From contig CM031866.1 in assembly GCA_018697195.1 (NCBI GenBank), positions 12,603,879 through 12,667,878 on the forward strand: a stretch of 64,000 bases of DNA, in the 5' to 3' direction. The translations under genes and the position numbers were made by a program. Position 1 is the stretch's first letter. Each line of letters opens with the position of its first letter. Below are positions 48,293-62,576 of this stretch, in pieces. The notes below the pieces were generated by a model. The model saw only the letters and a list, made by a program, of their open reading frames with translations, was not told the DNA's origin and did not search any database. The stretch comes from Certhia americana (lineage: Eukaryota; Chordata; Aves; Passeriformes; Certhiidae).

Positions 48293-51200
48293 TCTCCTTC
48301 TAAAGACATTTGAAATGAGAAAGTACTGTTAAGTATCCTAGATTTGATGCCGACTGCTTACAACAGTAAGTGAAATTAGAGTTAAACTAATTTAAAGGAG
48401 ACTTTATTAACTAGAAAGATTATGAGTTTGTCAAAGAGATATTAATTAAAGTCTGGGGACTGCTTGCCAGTGTCATTCTAAATTAATTGCTAATAGGTTA
48501 CTCTTAAAAGTGGAGTGCAGCTGCAAGAACATCAGGCTCAAAGGAAACTCGATTTTGTTTACCATTCATTTTTACTTTGTTTAGCAAAGGATTTCTACAC
48601 ACCAAAGAAACCTGAAACTGTTTCTGGAAAGGATATTTTTGATTACAAAAATATTTCTATAATCCAAATGGCAGGATTCACACACTTACTTATAGAACTT
48701 TCTACACTTTTCTCTCTTTCTGTAAATTTCTGATCATATAAAAACCTTTAGGACTTGTGTGTCTTTTAAGAGGCAAAGAAGCCAAAAAAGCTAACATAAA
48801 GTTAGCAGCAGTTCTAGTTACCCCCAAACTCTGTGTGGTTGGTATCATGCTCTTTGGGGATAATATTACCCATGAGAGCAATTCAGAAGAGGCCAGAGAT
48901 TCCAAGGCCTCCAGTTTATAGTTAATATGAGGGCACAGGGGGGGCATGCTCACTTCTTTCCCTATTTACAGGCTATGTGTTGTAGCTTTCTGTGTATGAC
49001 TTCTGCTGCTTTGTGTCACAGAAAGAAGTGCTTCAGGAAGACAGGCAGCTCAAGGCTATATTCTGGTCTGACTCAAACTGGGGGATTTCTTTGAAGCCAG
49101 TATAGCTACACTGTGGAAAACTGGGAAAATAGATTGTGAAGAGTGCAATCCCTGCTAGCAGGCTGAGGCCATGCTGGCCTGCCCTACACTGAGCTCCCTT
49201 CCTTGCCTGTGATCAAGACTTAGTCAGGCTCCCCTTTCTGTCTGGGCATGCAGAGGACTTCTGCAGGTACTTTCTTTTCCATTCAATGACAGTGAGCAGC
49301 CACCCATGATATAGAAAAAATGTACCCCACTGAATATTGGTTGAGCTATTTATTTTGTTATTTTATGCTATCTGACAATATAAGCATTGTCATCAGTCCC
49401 TGGGTTAAACAAAAACACAGATCACTATTTTAAAGGAAGTTGGAGAGCTCTGTGCTACCTCACACAGAAATTTTTGAAAAAGAGGGAATTCACTGAAAAC
49501 ACTTATTTTTTTATAGAACTCTCTCACCAAAGAAGGAAGTGATAAATTGTTATCTTTTTTTATTCCTACAGTTTCAATTTGAAAATATGAAAGCCATGAC
49601 TACATATCATTCTGCTTATTCAGGTATGTTACACCCTGACAAAACTGTCAGACAAAAAGCACAGTTGGGGCTTTGTGGAAATCAGTGACAAAAAAAAAAA
49701 AATTATTTTAAAAGATGTCAAAATTGTACTGAAGTGCTTTGGGGTTCCTGTATTGATTCTTCTGTTCAGACAGTCATGATCTTCATCATACTGGGACACT
49801 TCAGTGCTTTGGCTTTTATTTTGGATGCTGTGATTTTAGCAGTGTAAATATGAAGTGATATGGAAATATGGTACTTTGAAGTGCTGATGACAATTCTGTT
49901 AATGGCTTGAGAATAGGGCTAGCACAGCTGTCTCCACACTGCTTATGAACAGAAGTCCTCTTCTGTTTGCTTCACAAAATTACATGACAAAGTACTACTA
50001 TTAACTTTCAAAACTCTTTAATATACTAACTAAAGTCAGCTTCCTAATATTTACAAACCATCTCAGGAAAGAGTGATGTAGTTCTGTTACATTAACTGTC
50101 CCAGTTGAAACATTCAGACTCTAAACCCATGGCTTCAGATCCTCCAGCAGAATTTACCAGACAGTTCTGTTCAATACTGACATGACCAATTTCATAGCAT
50201 TTTTCTTAAGGGGGATTTGAACTATGGCCTGAAGTTTCCCTTCCTATCTGGTCATTTATTTATCCCTGAGCCATTACTTTTCTACTTGTACACACATAAT
50301 ACTTCTTGTGGTTTTCATACCTGATACGTGCAGTAGGAATCAAGCAGGGGGAGCACCAGCAGTTGGAGGAATCCTGATGACAGAAACTTTAAGGAGTGAA
50401 GCATGAAGGGTTCCCTGAAAATGAGAAAAGCTAGAATGATGGAATAACTTCCTGTGTGTCATCTTTGAAGACTCCACACTTGATACTGTTCTGAGAAGAA
50501 AAGAGGAGCAACTGTAGTGCACCATGTTGTGACTCTTGTTTGCACAATGCAGAATGAATTGACAACAGAGAAAGCCATAAAAAAAACATAGCTGTGCTTA
50601 CTGATCATGATGTAATTAAGTAATATGCACACACTGCAAGGTGGATGCCACACAATGTCTAGCTGGTATCAGGATTCCTTTAGATCCCATGGACAAGGAA
50701 GTGGAATGATTCACTGGCTGAGCTCAGAGCACCTCTAATACCCTGGCCACATGGAAGCTGGCAACTGATTGTCATGAAGAAAAGTTAACAAGTTCTTTAA
50801 TATTAAAAATGTGTTTACAAAGAAGGGTCAGAGAAAACATAGTCAATATGTCCATATTGTCCTACCAAGAAAGTATTTTGAACAATTGCCAAAACAACCT
50901 ATACAAACTGTGAGGTTTATAGATACATCATAACTCAGGTTCATGAGAAGTCTTAGTTTACTAGATGCTCCAATTTAAGATTTCCAGGCATTCCATCTAA
51001 TCTTATAATCCAACAATCCTAAAATCCAGCAATTAAAGAATGTTTTGCCAAAGCAAAATGGTCATTCCTCTAATTATGCCACACAGTTTAGGCTCACTGA
51101 CTTCAAATAGTCAGGTTTACCCATGTAAAATATGCATTCACTGTGTCTGGATTCACTGGAATCACAGACACTTCTGCAGAACTCAGCCTATTAACAGCTT

Positions 51201-51602
51201 CGTCCAAACTGAGACTGAATTAAGAAAAAGGAAATTGTGTTTCCTTGCTGAGAGTTAATGCAATTATGCCTCTAACACAAAGTCATAATCAAGACCCAAC
51301 AATGTTTAGCAAACCCCAGAACTGAATCAGCAGCTTCTAGAAATCCCTCTTATTCTGCCATGTGTGTTAGATTTCTCCTTAATATCTGCCATTTTGCTGA
51401 TGTTTCCTATAAGAAGGTGCAGGTAGAATGATTCAGCAAGAGACATTAAATGTACTAAAGTCATGGAGAAATTGGAAACTTCAGCAATGCAGGGAATTTA
51501 TATTATGTGTTGTTTGATTTAAGATAATAATGGAGTGTATAGGGATTGCCCCAGAAGAGAAATTAAACATTGAAGCTGTTATAGCAGAAACCCATAACAG
51601 AG

Positions 51603-51642
51603 GCATAGAATCATTTAACTTTGAGATCACTGAGTCCAACCA
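51603..51642 (-). mobile_element. Short CR1-like end fragment, minus strand
   Basis: GCATAGAATCATTTAACTTT, then GAGATCACTGAGTCCAACC, matches the complement of the CR1 terminus (CATAGAATCATTTAGGTTGG, then GATCATTGAGTCCAACC) with an internal deletion. About 40 bases only. Confidence 0.5.
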
Positions 51643-52387
51643 AGCTGTCTTTTCAGAATTCTAAACTGGACTCAGGTTAAATATGAAGTCTGCACTATCA
51701 CAGTCTGATACAGCATGTGTCTCCAGTAAAGTACTAGTTTGCTAGCAAAACAAATCACAATATTTTCTTTGTGAGTTCTGTTGACCTTCAACCTGGTAAG
51801 AGGATAAAATGTTAAAAAAGCACAGAAATAGACAAGAGTGGTTTTTACAAGTGGAACCTTTGTAATATCTGTGTCTGTGTGAAGGGAAGGCTTGGATTTT
51901 GTTTGTTTTGGGGATTTAGGAGGGTAATGAACAAAGCAATTACAAGAGTAAAGATATGCAGCTTTTTCCTTCTCCCAACAATCTAGAGGAATTGGATCCA
52001 CTGGCTGCCTGGAGTTCATTCTTATAATCCCTCCCTTAACCCTTTAATTTAGTGAGCCCTCAATTTTCTACTAGATGCAACTACAGTTTGCTTGTGTCTC
52101 TGCCCAGGTTCTTGTTTCATTTTTATGCTGGGCAAGAATCCTTCTCTGTAGTGTATGGTTCCTTTTACATGCATTAGTCTATTCTCAGACCACGTCCAGC
52201 TTTCCAGTGTTGGCAGCATTATTATCAAAAACAGAGTACAGTGCCATTAGTCAACTGATCACATTGAAGCTTTCTTATTTTCCAAATGACCTCCCATAAC
52301 TTCACGGATTTATAATTTTTCTATTGATTTTACACATGCTTGTCACAATCCTTAAGCCAAAAGCTAAGGAGTTAAGTGTTTTTTCAT

Positions 52388-52405
52388 CATATATATATAT
52401 ATATA
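52388..52405. repeat. (AT)n microsatellite
   Basis: Nine AT units following a T-rich stretch. Confidence 0.9.
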
Positions 52406-53939
52406 GTGCAGACTGATAATGAAAGCCATGGCTCAGCAAGTCTTGCTTAACATGGTTATTAGCATCACACACTCTAAAGAGGTGTTGCTATGCACCTGTT
52501 ATTTTAATTCATATTAGGTTTATTAAAATCAAAACAAAGTGTCAGACTAGAAATAGAGCAGTGCTACGATCTGCTAGAAGACAAATATAGACAGATTATG
52601 AAGTCTGATACAGCTACTGAGTAATGTCTTCATTTAGACTATTCTTTCTGTGTAAAATTTTTAGGTAATATCCTCAGAAGAGATAACTGGCATTGAAGCC
52701 ACACTGTTTCTGTCAGCAAGATCTGGATCCCTTTTATCGTGCATAAAACATGAATTACTAGCTTTTATGCAGTTGTCTTGCCCACTGTGGTTCTCTAAAG
52801 AAGATGTGTGAAGGAAATGTTTGTAAGGAAAAGCTGAAAAGCATTTCCCTCTCACAAGGCACCCACCCTCGAGCACTTTTCACAACAGGATAGATACTGA
52901 GATGGATGGGCTTTTGGGCAGACCCAGCACTGGTGCCCTTCTTATTCATTCCTGCTGCCTGGAACAATGTTTGTTGTTACTCTTTTGCTGTTAGTCCTGG
53001 TCAGACAGAACCAGGGAAGCAAATGACTGCACTGCAGTAACTACTGAAACTGTCTACTGGGATCAAAGCCTTTGTGTGAAGCACTGAAATGGATCCTTTC
53101 TGCCAGAATTCTCACTACCAAGTGAGAGGTTGGTAGATGTTGGTATGCTTTGGATCTTCTTTCTGCCAACAAGAGAATCATGCATTTTTTAATTATAGAG
53201 TGGGTTACACAGCTTGCCAACTGGACACTTAAAATACTGATCAGCAGTTACTCCAAGAAGTAGAGTGCCTGTTGAAATTGTATCTTGCAGTGATGCTGAC
53301 AACCTGCTCTGTGTCCCAGAATATGAGTTAATAATATTAATAGCATGACCTCAGCTAGGAAAGATGAAAAAGAAAACATTGCTTGTCAATAGACATGGAT
53401 GAAATTGTTTCTCAGAAATCAGGTGACCTGAAACTCTGCTATAGCAGTCTTCGAGACTGCATTAAATTCATAACTTGAACAGCACATGAATAAAGAATTT
53501 TAAAGAATTAAGATGAGTAAAGAAGACATTTAGAAAGTACAGAAGTATCAACCAAGCCTGGAGATCCAAGAGATACTTAATTGCAATGAGAAAAGGAATG
53601 AAATATAAATATCAAAGTATACATACTGAATACTCTGGTAGTATCTGTAACTACTTAGTTAAAAAAATGACTAGATCAGATCTTTCCAAGTCTAGAGATT
53701 TTTTTAGTATGCAGATGGCCTAGAATTCAGTGGAAACAAAAGTACCACATCATAAGTCAGTTGTTTAACATACTCTGTATTTATATAAACTATGAGTAGA
53801 CACAGCATTACTGTAATGCCGTGGTTGAGCAATCAGGCACTCAAGGGTCAGAAAATGCAGCACAGGTCAAACCACAATCATAATTCTCCTCTTTTCTTGC
53901 TTATACATGAAAATATGAGTCTGGATGTTCCACTGACTT

Positions 53940-54430
53940 ATATCAGAGGGCCTTAGTGAACCAATAGGGTTTAACAGCCCTGACCAGCCTCACCTGGGAC
54001 CTCTACCCACACCCCTGCCCACGGGCTCAGGGGCTTCATTTAATCTCAGCCATGGATGTTTCATCTCTGCCTGAGCTACATCTCAGGTGTGCCTGTGCTC
54101 GGCCATCGACCCTGCTGATCAGATCATGAGCTGGGCTGATTTCCCAAATTCCCTTCACATGTATAGTCCTGTCTGATGATTCCTGGGCTGACCTTCCCTG
54201 CAGACTGCCTGCCTTAATGCTGCACCTGCCCTGCCACTGCAAACTCGCCTGGTTCTTGGACTTTGCTTAACCCCTGCTGCCTTCCCTACCCTCTTGTTCT
54301 GGTGTTGTGGGATGGAGCTCTGCTTGGTAAGGCCTCTGCAATGCTGGCTGTAATAATGTGTTGGGCTTCTTTGTTGAGAGCCAGCCCCTGCTGTTATCTG
54401 ACCACTTTATCTTACCATTTCTATTTCTTA
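53940..54430. other. GC/CT-rich block of unknown origin
   Basis: About 490 bases rich in CCTG, CTGCC and CCAGCC words (AGCCCTGACCAGCCTCACCT, CCACACCCCTGCCCACGGGC), with sharp borders to AT-rich flanks. Composition and texture suggest an inserted element, possibly an endogenous retrovirus LTR or a LINE part. I cannot match it to a family, and I see no convincing terminal repeats or target-site duplication. Confidence 0.3.
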
Positions 54431-55240
54431 CAAGGGAGAGTGTGACTTTCCTATAAAGACCTACCTTTCCAGCAACACTTGAATGCAGGCTAAGTCTGCA
54501 TTCAGACTTTGCAGCTACAGATTACTGGTTAAAAGATGAAATTTAGTTAGTAAAATCTTACAACTACTGCAACAGTATGGTGACATAATACTAATGAGTG
54601 GTATATTGAAAAAAATTTAGGTATAATTTTCTCAAAACCTTGAAGACTACATGAACGATATTTTATGAGAGATTTGACAAAACCATTTTTATTGGCCTAC
54701 TAAAATTTGTCTCTCCTTTTGAATTTGTTTTCAAAAACTTCTAGATTTGAATTATGAGAACTAGGATTTCTTTTAACAACAACAACAAAAAATTATTTGG
54801 AGGTTGTTTATAAAGTTGTGTCAAAAATACAGGAGTGTTCCACCTCTGCTGTTAGTTTTTTTAAGACGAATAGTTCCATAGAAAATATCAAGAGAAGGCT
54901 GGAACAGTCTCAAACTGGCAAAATGTTGCATGTTTCTGGACTTGGTTTTAAAAAGAAGAGGTGAAAACTTCTGGTATCTTAGAATTTGGTAGCTCCTGTT
55001 GATTTCAGGGAAAACAACACCTTGCTCAATGGCTGAAACAGTGACACCATTCTGTTGAATGAAAACTTTCCAGAGACAAAATAAATAATAATAAGAAAAA
55101 AAGTTAGGAGATGGCTCTTGGACAGATTTACAATGCTCAAGAGAAACCTAACTGACAAAAGAGATACTGCTCAGAGGCATTCTCATGGACAAAATATGTG
55201 CTTACTTTTTGAAGCCAAGGAAACTTCAAGTATTTAAGGG

Positions 55241-55259
55241 GTGTGTGTGTGTGTGTGTG
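55241..55259. repeat. (GT)n microsatellite
   Basis: Nine GT units followed by GCATGTGTGG. Confidence 0.9.
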
Positions 55260-58200
55260 CATGTGTGGAGATCTTAACCTGTTGTACATTACCAAAGTAT
55301 GGTTAGAAAGCAACAATCAGTGGCTTTGGCACTGGAAAAACTAAGGCCAGTACCTAAGCAGTCTCTAGTCTGTTAAAGTTCATTTGCCAGTTTCAAGATG
55401 AAATTGCAAAGACTTTCTCAGAGTTGGAGAAATTTGAAGACAGAAGAGACTGGGGGGGGGAGAGGAGGGGAAGCATTAGATGGGGAAAAAACAGTCTTTT
55501 GAAGTTTTGTAGGCAAGGCAAGATCTGGATTTGTGCCTTTAAAGCAAACCTTCCTGATGTTACAAATTCAAAAAAACTCATTGTGGCCAAAAGCCACATG
55601 GCATGCACTTATCTTTGAGAGGAAGGGGGAGGGAGAACAGTTCACAAGCAGGAAATGGCTTCCAGGTGTCTCCCTTCTCTAGTGCACAACTTGATCACTA
55701 CAAACCAGCGGTGCCAGGTTTAGTAGTCCCAGCTGTCTTGCTTCTTCTCAGGGATTTGGACTAATCATGCATTATCACAGCCTTTCTCCTGGTGACACAG
55801 CATAACCCTGGCTCTGGAGCTACGCTTGAACAGCTTACAGGCTGTGGGTGATTGAAAAAGTTACAGGTAGTCCTTCTCAATCAAGTCTGAGCATGTGGAA
55901 ATAAGCAGGGTACGTATACCTCAGCCTGCGTAGGCACTCAGGCCCATGTGTGCAGAAATTCAAACCACATCTGTTCCTGGAACTGGACAACAAAATCAGT
56001 TACTCTGCTGCTTGGTGTGTTGTGGAAGGAAGTAACTGCATGTGGCACTCTCTTTCTATCACTGAGCTCTATACAGCTGGCAAAGAGGGAGGAAAAGATA
56101 CATTTAATTTCTTCTACCTCCATGCTGGTTTCAGGTTTTTTCCCTCCCTTCTTTCAACAGCAGAAACACTTCTTTGTTGGGTATTATTTTTTCATTGTAC
56201 AAATGTGGTAGGAAGAGCTTTACAAGGCCTCATTCTTCCTTGTTAGTTAAGAAAATAACAAAAAATTAATTAGCTTATATCTGACAGAAAGGAAAGCTAG
56301 TTTAGGGAGTACTGTTTAAACGTTCTTTTGGCCTTTTCCTCATGCAGAAGTTTGAAGTTGTAGCATTAAGCTGACAGAAGAATGCTGCTATCCATTCTAC
56401 TCTACTACTTACATTAGTAGGAGATCATGGTGCAACAGAACAGTGTCCTTTAACTTGGCAATGCAATGTTTTTCCCAGCTGGGTAACTCTATTGTTTTCT
56501 GGTTAACCAGAATAAATTTAATATTCAAGAGGGAATGTGACATCTTGAGGAGGAAAAAGAATTCATAGAGGAAACTAACAGTAATTTTATTTTGATTGAG
56601 TATATTGTGTCACAAAATACTGATCATACACTTGGCTATAGAAGCAATTAATGTTTGCATTCTCAGTGCTGTTGAAAGCTTTCCCATTGCTTCCCCTAGA
56701 GATACTGTTTTCACTGTGCTCTCTGGAGGACCATTTTGAACAAAACTCTTGAAGTTTGCATTGAAATATAAAAATTATAGTGACTACTTCCCTTTTAAAG
56801 ATGAGTAAAAATACAGTAAAAAAGATGAGTAAAAAGCAGTCCCTTGGTGTGGAAAAGGCTGTACCTAATGGCAGTTCTCTCAAGATACAAGTGCAGTTTC
56901 CCTGAGCCAGTGGACGATTAGTGAAAAGCTTAATGAACTATTTTAGCCAAAAGCAGTCTGAAGTGCAGGAATTAGCACTGTATTTTCATGGCAGTGCAAA
57001 AGGTGAGATGGATGGCATGACACCAGTCAGCAGCCACACTCACACTGTGCCTGTAGGAGTACACTGGCAGTGATTACAAGCCTGTATTGTTGCTTGTGAA
57101 CAACTCTTAAATGTGACAGGTTGCATTATACTGGGCACATAAGGAGCCAAGCCACCACCTTCTCTCCTCAGTCTTTGTTTCCTGACAGTGACAAACACCC
57201 TGATGATAAATGCTCCTACATCATAGTGTGCTGGGTCTATCAGCACTCAATATTCAGTTGATGATTTCATGAAGCCCTGAGATATTTCTGCAGAGGTGTA
57301 GGGTCATGCTTTTGTTTTTCTCGTCCCGCTGTTTAATATTATAAGTTTTCAACTCTGTTTCTCAGTGTGTGAGAAACCCTAAAAAGCTTTAAGCTGTAAT
57401 CCACAAATTCTATTGTCAAAACAGGAAAACTCTGTATATCCAATGTTTTATTACCTATTTTTTGTCTAACTGCCTAGTTTCTTCCCAGATCAGTCTGTTT
57501 CAAAATTAAGCAGACTATTCCTGCACCAGATGTCCAGATGCTCCTCGGGAGAACAGAGTTGTTTTTCAATTGGCTCACTGTCTTTTAATGAGGCAGGGGA
57601 CTTGTGACCTCAGTGCATTGTGGCTGATAAATGGTAGGATGTACCCACACATACTCACAGAAAACCTGCAAACACAAATGAGTTGTGGGTAATCTCTAGG
57701 CTTTCCTAGGGAAAGGCAATCTTGTGGGCAAACACTTAAGCAGAAAGCTAATGCTCAATAATATGTGATTTTAAACTGCCAGTGCACAAGCCTGTCAACA
57801 TTTATTTCCAGGTTCTCTGATCCTTTTTATTAGTTTCCTGTCTTGTTTTCATCTTAACCAAGTCAGAGAAAGGAATGATTTTCTTTTGTTAATAAATATT
57901 CAAATATTTTCTTCAAATCTGCTTGCATTTCTCAAGGATCTGAACAGGTTAAAAATGTTTGTACTGCTTGAAAGTAAAGTATGCTCTTAAACAAAAAGTT
58001 ATGTAACTTTTACAAAATAATATCACATGCTAGACCATTATGCTAAAATCTGATCAGATAAGTAAGCTTTGCCTTCATTAAGGGCTTTAATCTTGACTAT
58101 ACTCAGGGCAGCTTCTAAACAACAGCTTTGGAGTTTTCCTCCAAAGGATCTTTCATGCTCTAGTCTGGAATTTTTCAAGTAACTAACACAATGTTATTAG

Positions 58201-58320
58201 AAATCAAAAGCAACACTTTTCTCCCTTTGTTTTTAAAAGCAACAGGGTGATGACAGAAAAACTTCCCTTTGGCTCTAAACTGGGTGTTATAAATACCCAA
58301 AAGCTAAATCCTAGTCTGGG

Positions 58321-58372
58321 TTGTTTTTTGTTTTTTGTTTTTGGTTTTTTTTTTTTTAGTTTTTTTTTTAAT
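58321..58372. repeat. T-rich (GTTTTTT)n tract
   Basis: TTGTTTTTTGTTTTTTGTTT then two longer T runs. Low-complexity sequence. Confidence 0.85.
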
Positions 58373-59100
58373 ATTTTATTTTAATTTCTTTCTCCAAGAT
58401 CTCTTTTCTGAGATGCATTTGAGCCTTAGATCTCTTTGCTTGCATTGCTACAAAACTGATGAAAGTCTGAGATCTCAATCAAAGGCTTAACAAAACAATA
58501 ATCCTCTATTGCCCTAATTCTTCTTGGAAACATCTCTCTCTGACAAGAACAGTCCCTAAGCTTTTACATCTTTTTTTCTGCTTAAAATTACTTTCCTAAT
58601 TAGAAGGAATTGTTTCCTTCCAAAGCCTTTGTGCCTGAAGAACACTGTATTTATGGGAAAGATCTCTCAGACTCTTTAGCTTCCTGCCCTCAAATACCAT
58701 GTCAGTGATTGCATTTTATATCCTCCAAAAATTCCAACTTCCTCTATAAATAAGCAGAGGAATTCAGTAGCATTCTTCATAATCAACCCAATTTAAGCTG
58801 TGGCAAAAATCAGAAATAGCAGGAATAATCATGAATCACAGACCTCATGCAAAGTGTGGACACTAACTTTCAAGCACAATATTACAATTTAAAATTAATT
58901 TTCTTTCCCAGATATATTTACTTTTTTACACTTCCATATTAACCCTGACTGAGTTTTTACACATCATACTAAACAGAAATTTGAATCAGAATGTGTGAAT
59001 GCAGTATAGGTAGAATTGTTTAAGTGTTGGACATTGAGAAGGGAATGTAAACCAGATTTCCATACCAGAGGATTTGGGGTTTGGTTTCTGGTTTGTTTGC

Positions 59101-59124
<24 letters not shown>
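59101..59124. repeat. T24 homopolymer
   Basis: Twenty-four T on the + strand, preceded by GGTTTGTTTGC. It creates a poly-Lys open frame on the minus strand (58986-59171) that is not a gene. Confidence 0.9.
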
Positions 59125-59132
<8 letters not shown>

Positions 59133-61399
59133 CAGCTGCACATCCTTACAGTGATAGAGGCCCCATTTCAAAAAGGTACTTCTGCAGGAATAGTACCAGT
59201 AGTTTCAAGTATCTGAGTAATTCTGTCCACCTAGGTTGGACACATGCTCGGATGTCATCCTGACTAGGTTTGTCATAATAAATTTACCTGCCAGCACACT
59301 TTGAGTGTGCTAACTGATGACTATGCTCATGGAAGTTCTTGACAAGCTGCAACAAGATTTGGAAGGTTGTGAACAATCAATTAAAGCAGATGAATTGGAG
59401 TACAGCTGAAAACCAAATAATTCATACTAAATGCAATGACTGCAATTAGTGTGGTTTGGAAGATTGAATGAAAATTGTTGGTGCCTGGTGTGAAGACACG
59501 ATGATGGCCATGGCCCCTGTGTCTAAGTGGATGTTTAAGCACAGTAGACATGGCTTCACCTGATCTGATACTCTTTCTTCAGAAGTGAATGGAAATAGCT
59601 GCTCTAACAACTGACTGTCTCTTTCTATGCCTGGGAACATCACTGTTTAAATGTGAGAGGAGTGTTGAAGCTGGAGTAATGATCTGTCTTGCACTTAGCA
59701 GAAACCCAACTTAAAAAGGCCACCACTGACTCATGGAAAGGCCTTCATTAAATTCATCTCCATTGGATACTGAAATCTGGGAATGGACCATTTTTCCTCA
59801 TTCAAATTCACATCTCAGTTAGGATATTGCAATCACAAGAAAAAGTCCAGACATTGAGAATGATTAAAAAAAATCTGAAGAAACTTTTGTAATGCTAGAT
59901 TTGTAAAAACTCATGCTACTGAGCTGAGACAGAAAGTAACTAAGATCGTGAGGTTAGGTAAAGCAGTGAGTATCAGTACCAAGTGTTCATTGCTGTCTTA
60001 TTGAATAAGAAGACAACATACAATAAAAAAGATCACATATTAAAATATGATTTACAAAAATATATATTCTCCTTCATCTAGGTAGCTAAATACAACAGGT
60101 TATTAATCTGATGGGATTAAAAATATGACTAAATAGTTAAATTAATTACAGTATCATCATCTTATGTTCACTAGGTCAAGTAACTTTATTTTTTAGAAAA
60201 AGACTTATTAGTTGGGAATGGAAAGTGCTGCATACTTTGGGTATACATAATCTTTTTAACAAAAAAAAATCTTCTAGAAAATACTTTTTTTATTCTGAAG
60301 GCACTCTCCTTAATAAATCCCAAGATTGCCTCTGAAAATCCTTGAACACATGGATTTACACCCTAGAATTTAAAGTTTTGTTTCTATGGCAGATGCTACT
60401 TATGCTCTTTGTTTGACATCAGAGAATGAACATGGAAGAGGTTGCTTTTGTTTGCATTTGTTACTGCTCACAGCTCCATGAGGGAGTTATATTTCTGAGT
60501 AAAGTCTGAGATGTGTCATTAATGATGAACACACATTTATGCTCTAACAAGATATTCTAAATGAAGGGTCACCCTATAGCTTGTATAGTTTCATAGGTAT
60601 GCAGCTGGAATATAAGAAAAAGCAGAGGAAGGACTCATCTTTCTCATTGTCTGAGTCTGCTCAGGGCCAAAAGCTGGCAGACTGCAAAAAGAAACTTGTG
60701 CATCTGGACAAGCCATATCAGAACAGAGAAGTGCTGAACTGACTTGAAAACAAGCAAAATCTGTGAAACAGATCTGATCTTTTGAAGAGCCAGTGCAGAG
60801 CAGCAGAAATGACAGAGCAGAAGGGCCATGCTGAAAACTGACTGCATCATCAGCACTCATGGCAATGGGAAAACTCTCTGGATTGACAACAAATAAGCGG
60901 ATCAGGCAAAATACACTCAGCTGCTTCACAGGTCCACATGCAAACTTGGAGGAAGCTGAAATGCTCAGCAGAGCCAGCTGGCTGTTCCCGAGGGTGGGCC
61001 CACTGCCAGGCAGCTGTGACAGGGGGAGCCAGACTCAGTAGCCACCCCCTGATGACCTGGGCTACCCTGGAATTGACTGATACTCTTTAGTAGGAAGGGA
61101 GAAGTTGACTACACTTTGTGAAAATAGCCATAGGTTTTGCTAGTTTTTATTTAAAGATATCTGTACAGCTCATGTCCTACACTCTGCTGTTTGCATTACA
61201 AAATAATGAAGAGCATAAGAACATCTCAGTAAGAGTACAAAAATAGGTTTAATTCATTTTTTTTCCCCAGAGGGAAGCTAGAAATGAAACTCTAAGCAAG
61301 AGCTTTGAGACATGACTATCTTGCCAAAAAGAACTGTAGATATTGAAATTGAACCTTTTTGCTACAATTTAGAAATTTAGGTTTTGGGCCTCTTCTGTG

Positions 61400-61416
61400 T
61401 TTTTTTTTTTTTTTTT
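61400..61416. repeat. T17 homopolymer
   Basis: Seventeen T on the + strand. Simple repeat. Confidence 0.9.
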
Positions 61417-62536
61417 AAATTTATAACATGATTCATTGTTTATTTTCTAAATATTTAATGCCTCTGTTAATTCTCTGGTTTCACATATGGAAAAGTGTAT
61501 GCTTGGATGTGGCTGGATAAGGACACATTTCAAAGACAGCCTAACACTGATCACAGAAGAAGGCTGTCAAAGCCACTGCATAAGCACAGGTCAGCACGTT
61601 TGTAGAATGAGATATTTGTCTTTCGTCAAGAATTAGGAGTATCCTTTCAGTGAAGTACTAGAAGATGCATATGTGCAAACACTGCCAGCTGCCTCTGCTA
61701 ATGCAACAAAACCTAACCAATACTTTCACTGTACCTCAGAAAAGAAACATCACTGACACTCCCTACCACTCTTCTGTTTTGCTATAGGGTATTAAAAAAC
61801 AGGAAAACATTATATGTATTAGGATGCCACCCCTTCTCACCTTCATGGATTACAGAGAGGAAATGATGAGTGTTTCCATATATTGTTTTTTCACTCCAGA
61901 AAAAAGAATGAAAATAATTTTCTGTACCCAGTTTCTGCACCTGGGGTCTAAATGAAGGGAAGTAGGTAAATAGTTCCAAGTAGTTAATGTAATGACTCAG
62001 AGGGGCCACAGAAGGAAAGGGGAGTTTCTCCAGTTCAAATGTTTGCATTCATGCTTTGCCTAAAGCAAAACAAACTATCTGTCTTCTGGTTTGCATTTTC
62101 TCAGTGAAAACTTCCATTTGTCTTATTGTCATTCCAGCATGTGCATCATTTACAGCCTTCACTGCTTGAAATATGCAAGTACTGTACATTGCAAGGTTTT
62201 TTTTTCCTGAGCTTTTAAGATTTTCTAGAATTGTAGAATGTGCTGTAAAAAGTGAACCAGTAAAGGCAGACACAATGCAGAATGTGCTGGGTAATTTTTG
62301 TAAGTGGCTGCAGCTTAGTGATGTTTGCTGTGTAGTGGAGTCTCCAACCCCAAATGAAGTGCATTGGTCTTTTCACACTTTGGGAAAAGAGAATATACTA
62401 CAGGAGTAACTAAAGTTGATAAGTTACATCCTGACTGGCCATTATAAAGAAAAGATGGTCAGTCTTGAGTTCCATCTGTTTCTGATATTCTGGTCCTTTA
62501 ATGTGAGCTGCAGAGGTGTGAAAAATACAAAATACA

Positions 62537-62576
62537 TTCTTGAACTCTCTCCTTAGAAAAGGAGAGAGCTCAAGAA
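62537..62576. repeat. Quasi-palindrome, 18-bp arms with 4-bp loop
   Basis: TTCTTGAACTCTCTCCTT (62537-62554) and AAGGAGAGAGCTCAAGAA (62559-62576) are reverse complements except for one position, separated by AGAA. A third partial direct copy, GAACTCTCCTTAGAG, follows at 62574-62588. Confidence 0.9.

Larger units (their letters stand above)
45823..53939. other. Intergenic region 45.8-53.9 kb
   Basis: AT-rich with no recognisable coding sequence. Holds a C-rich tract (46,468-46,490), a possible second MIR fossil (48,200-48,292), an AT tandem duplication (about 48,006-48,047), a CR1 scrap (51,603-51,642) and an AT microsatellite (52,388-52,405). Confidence 0.7.
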
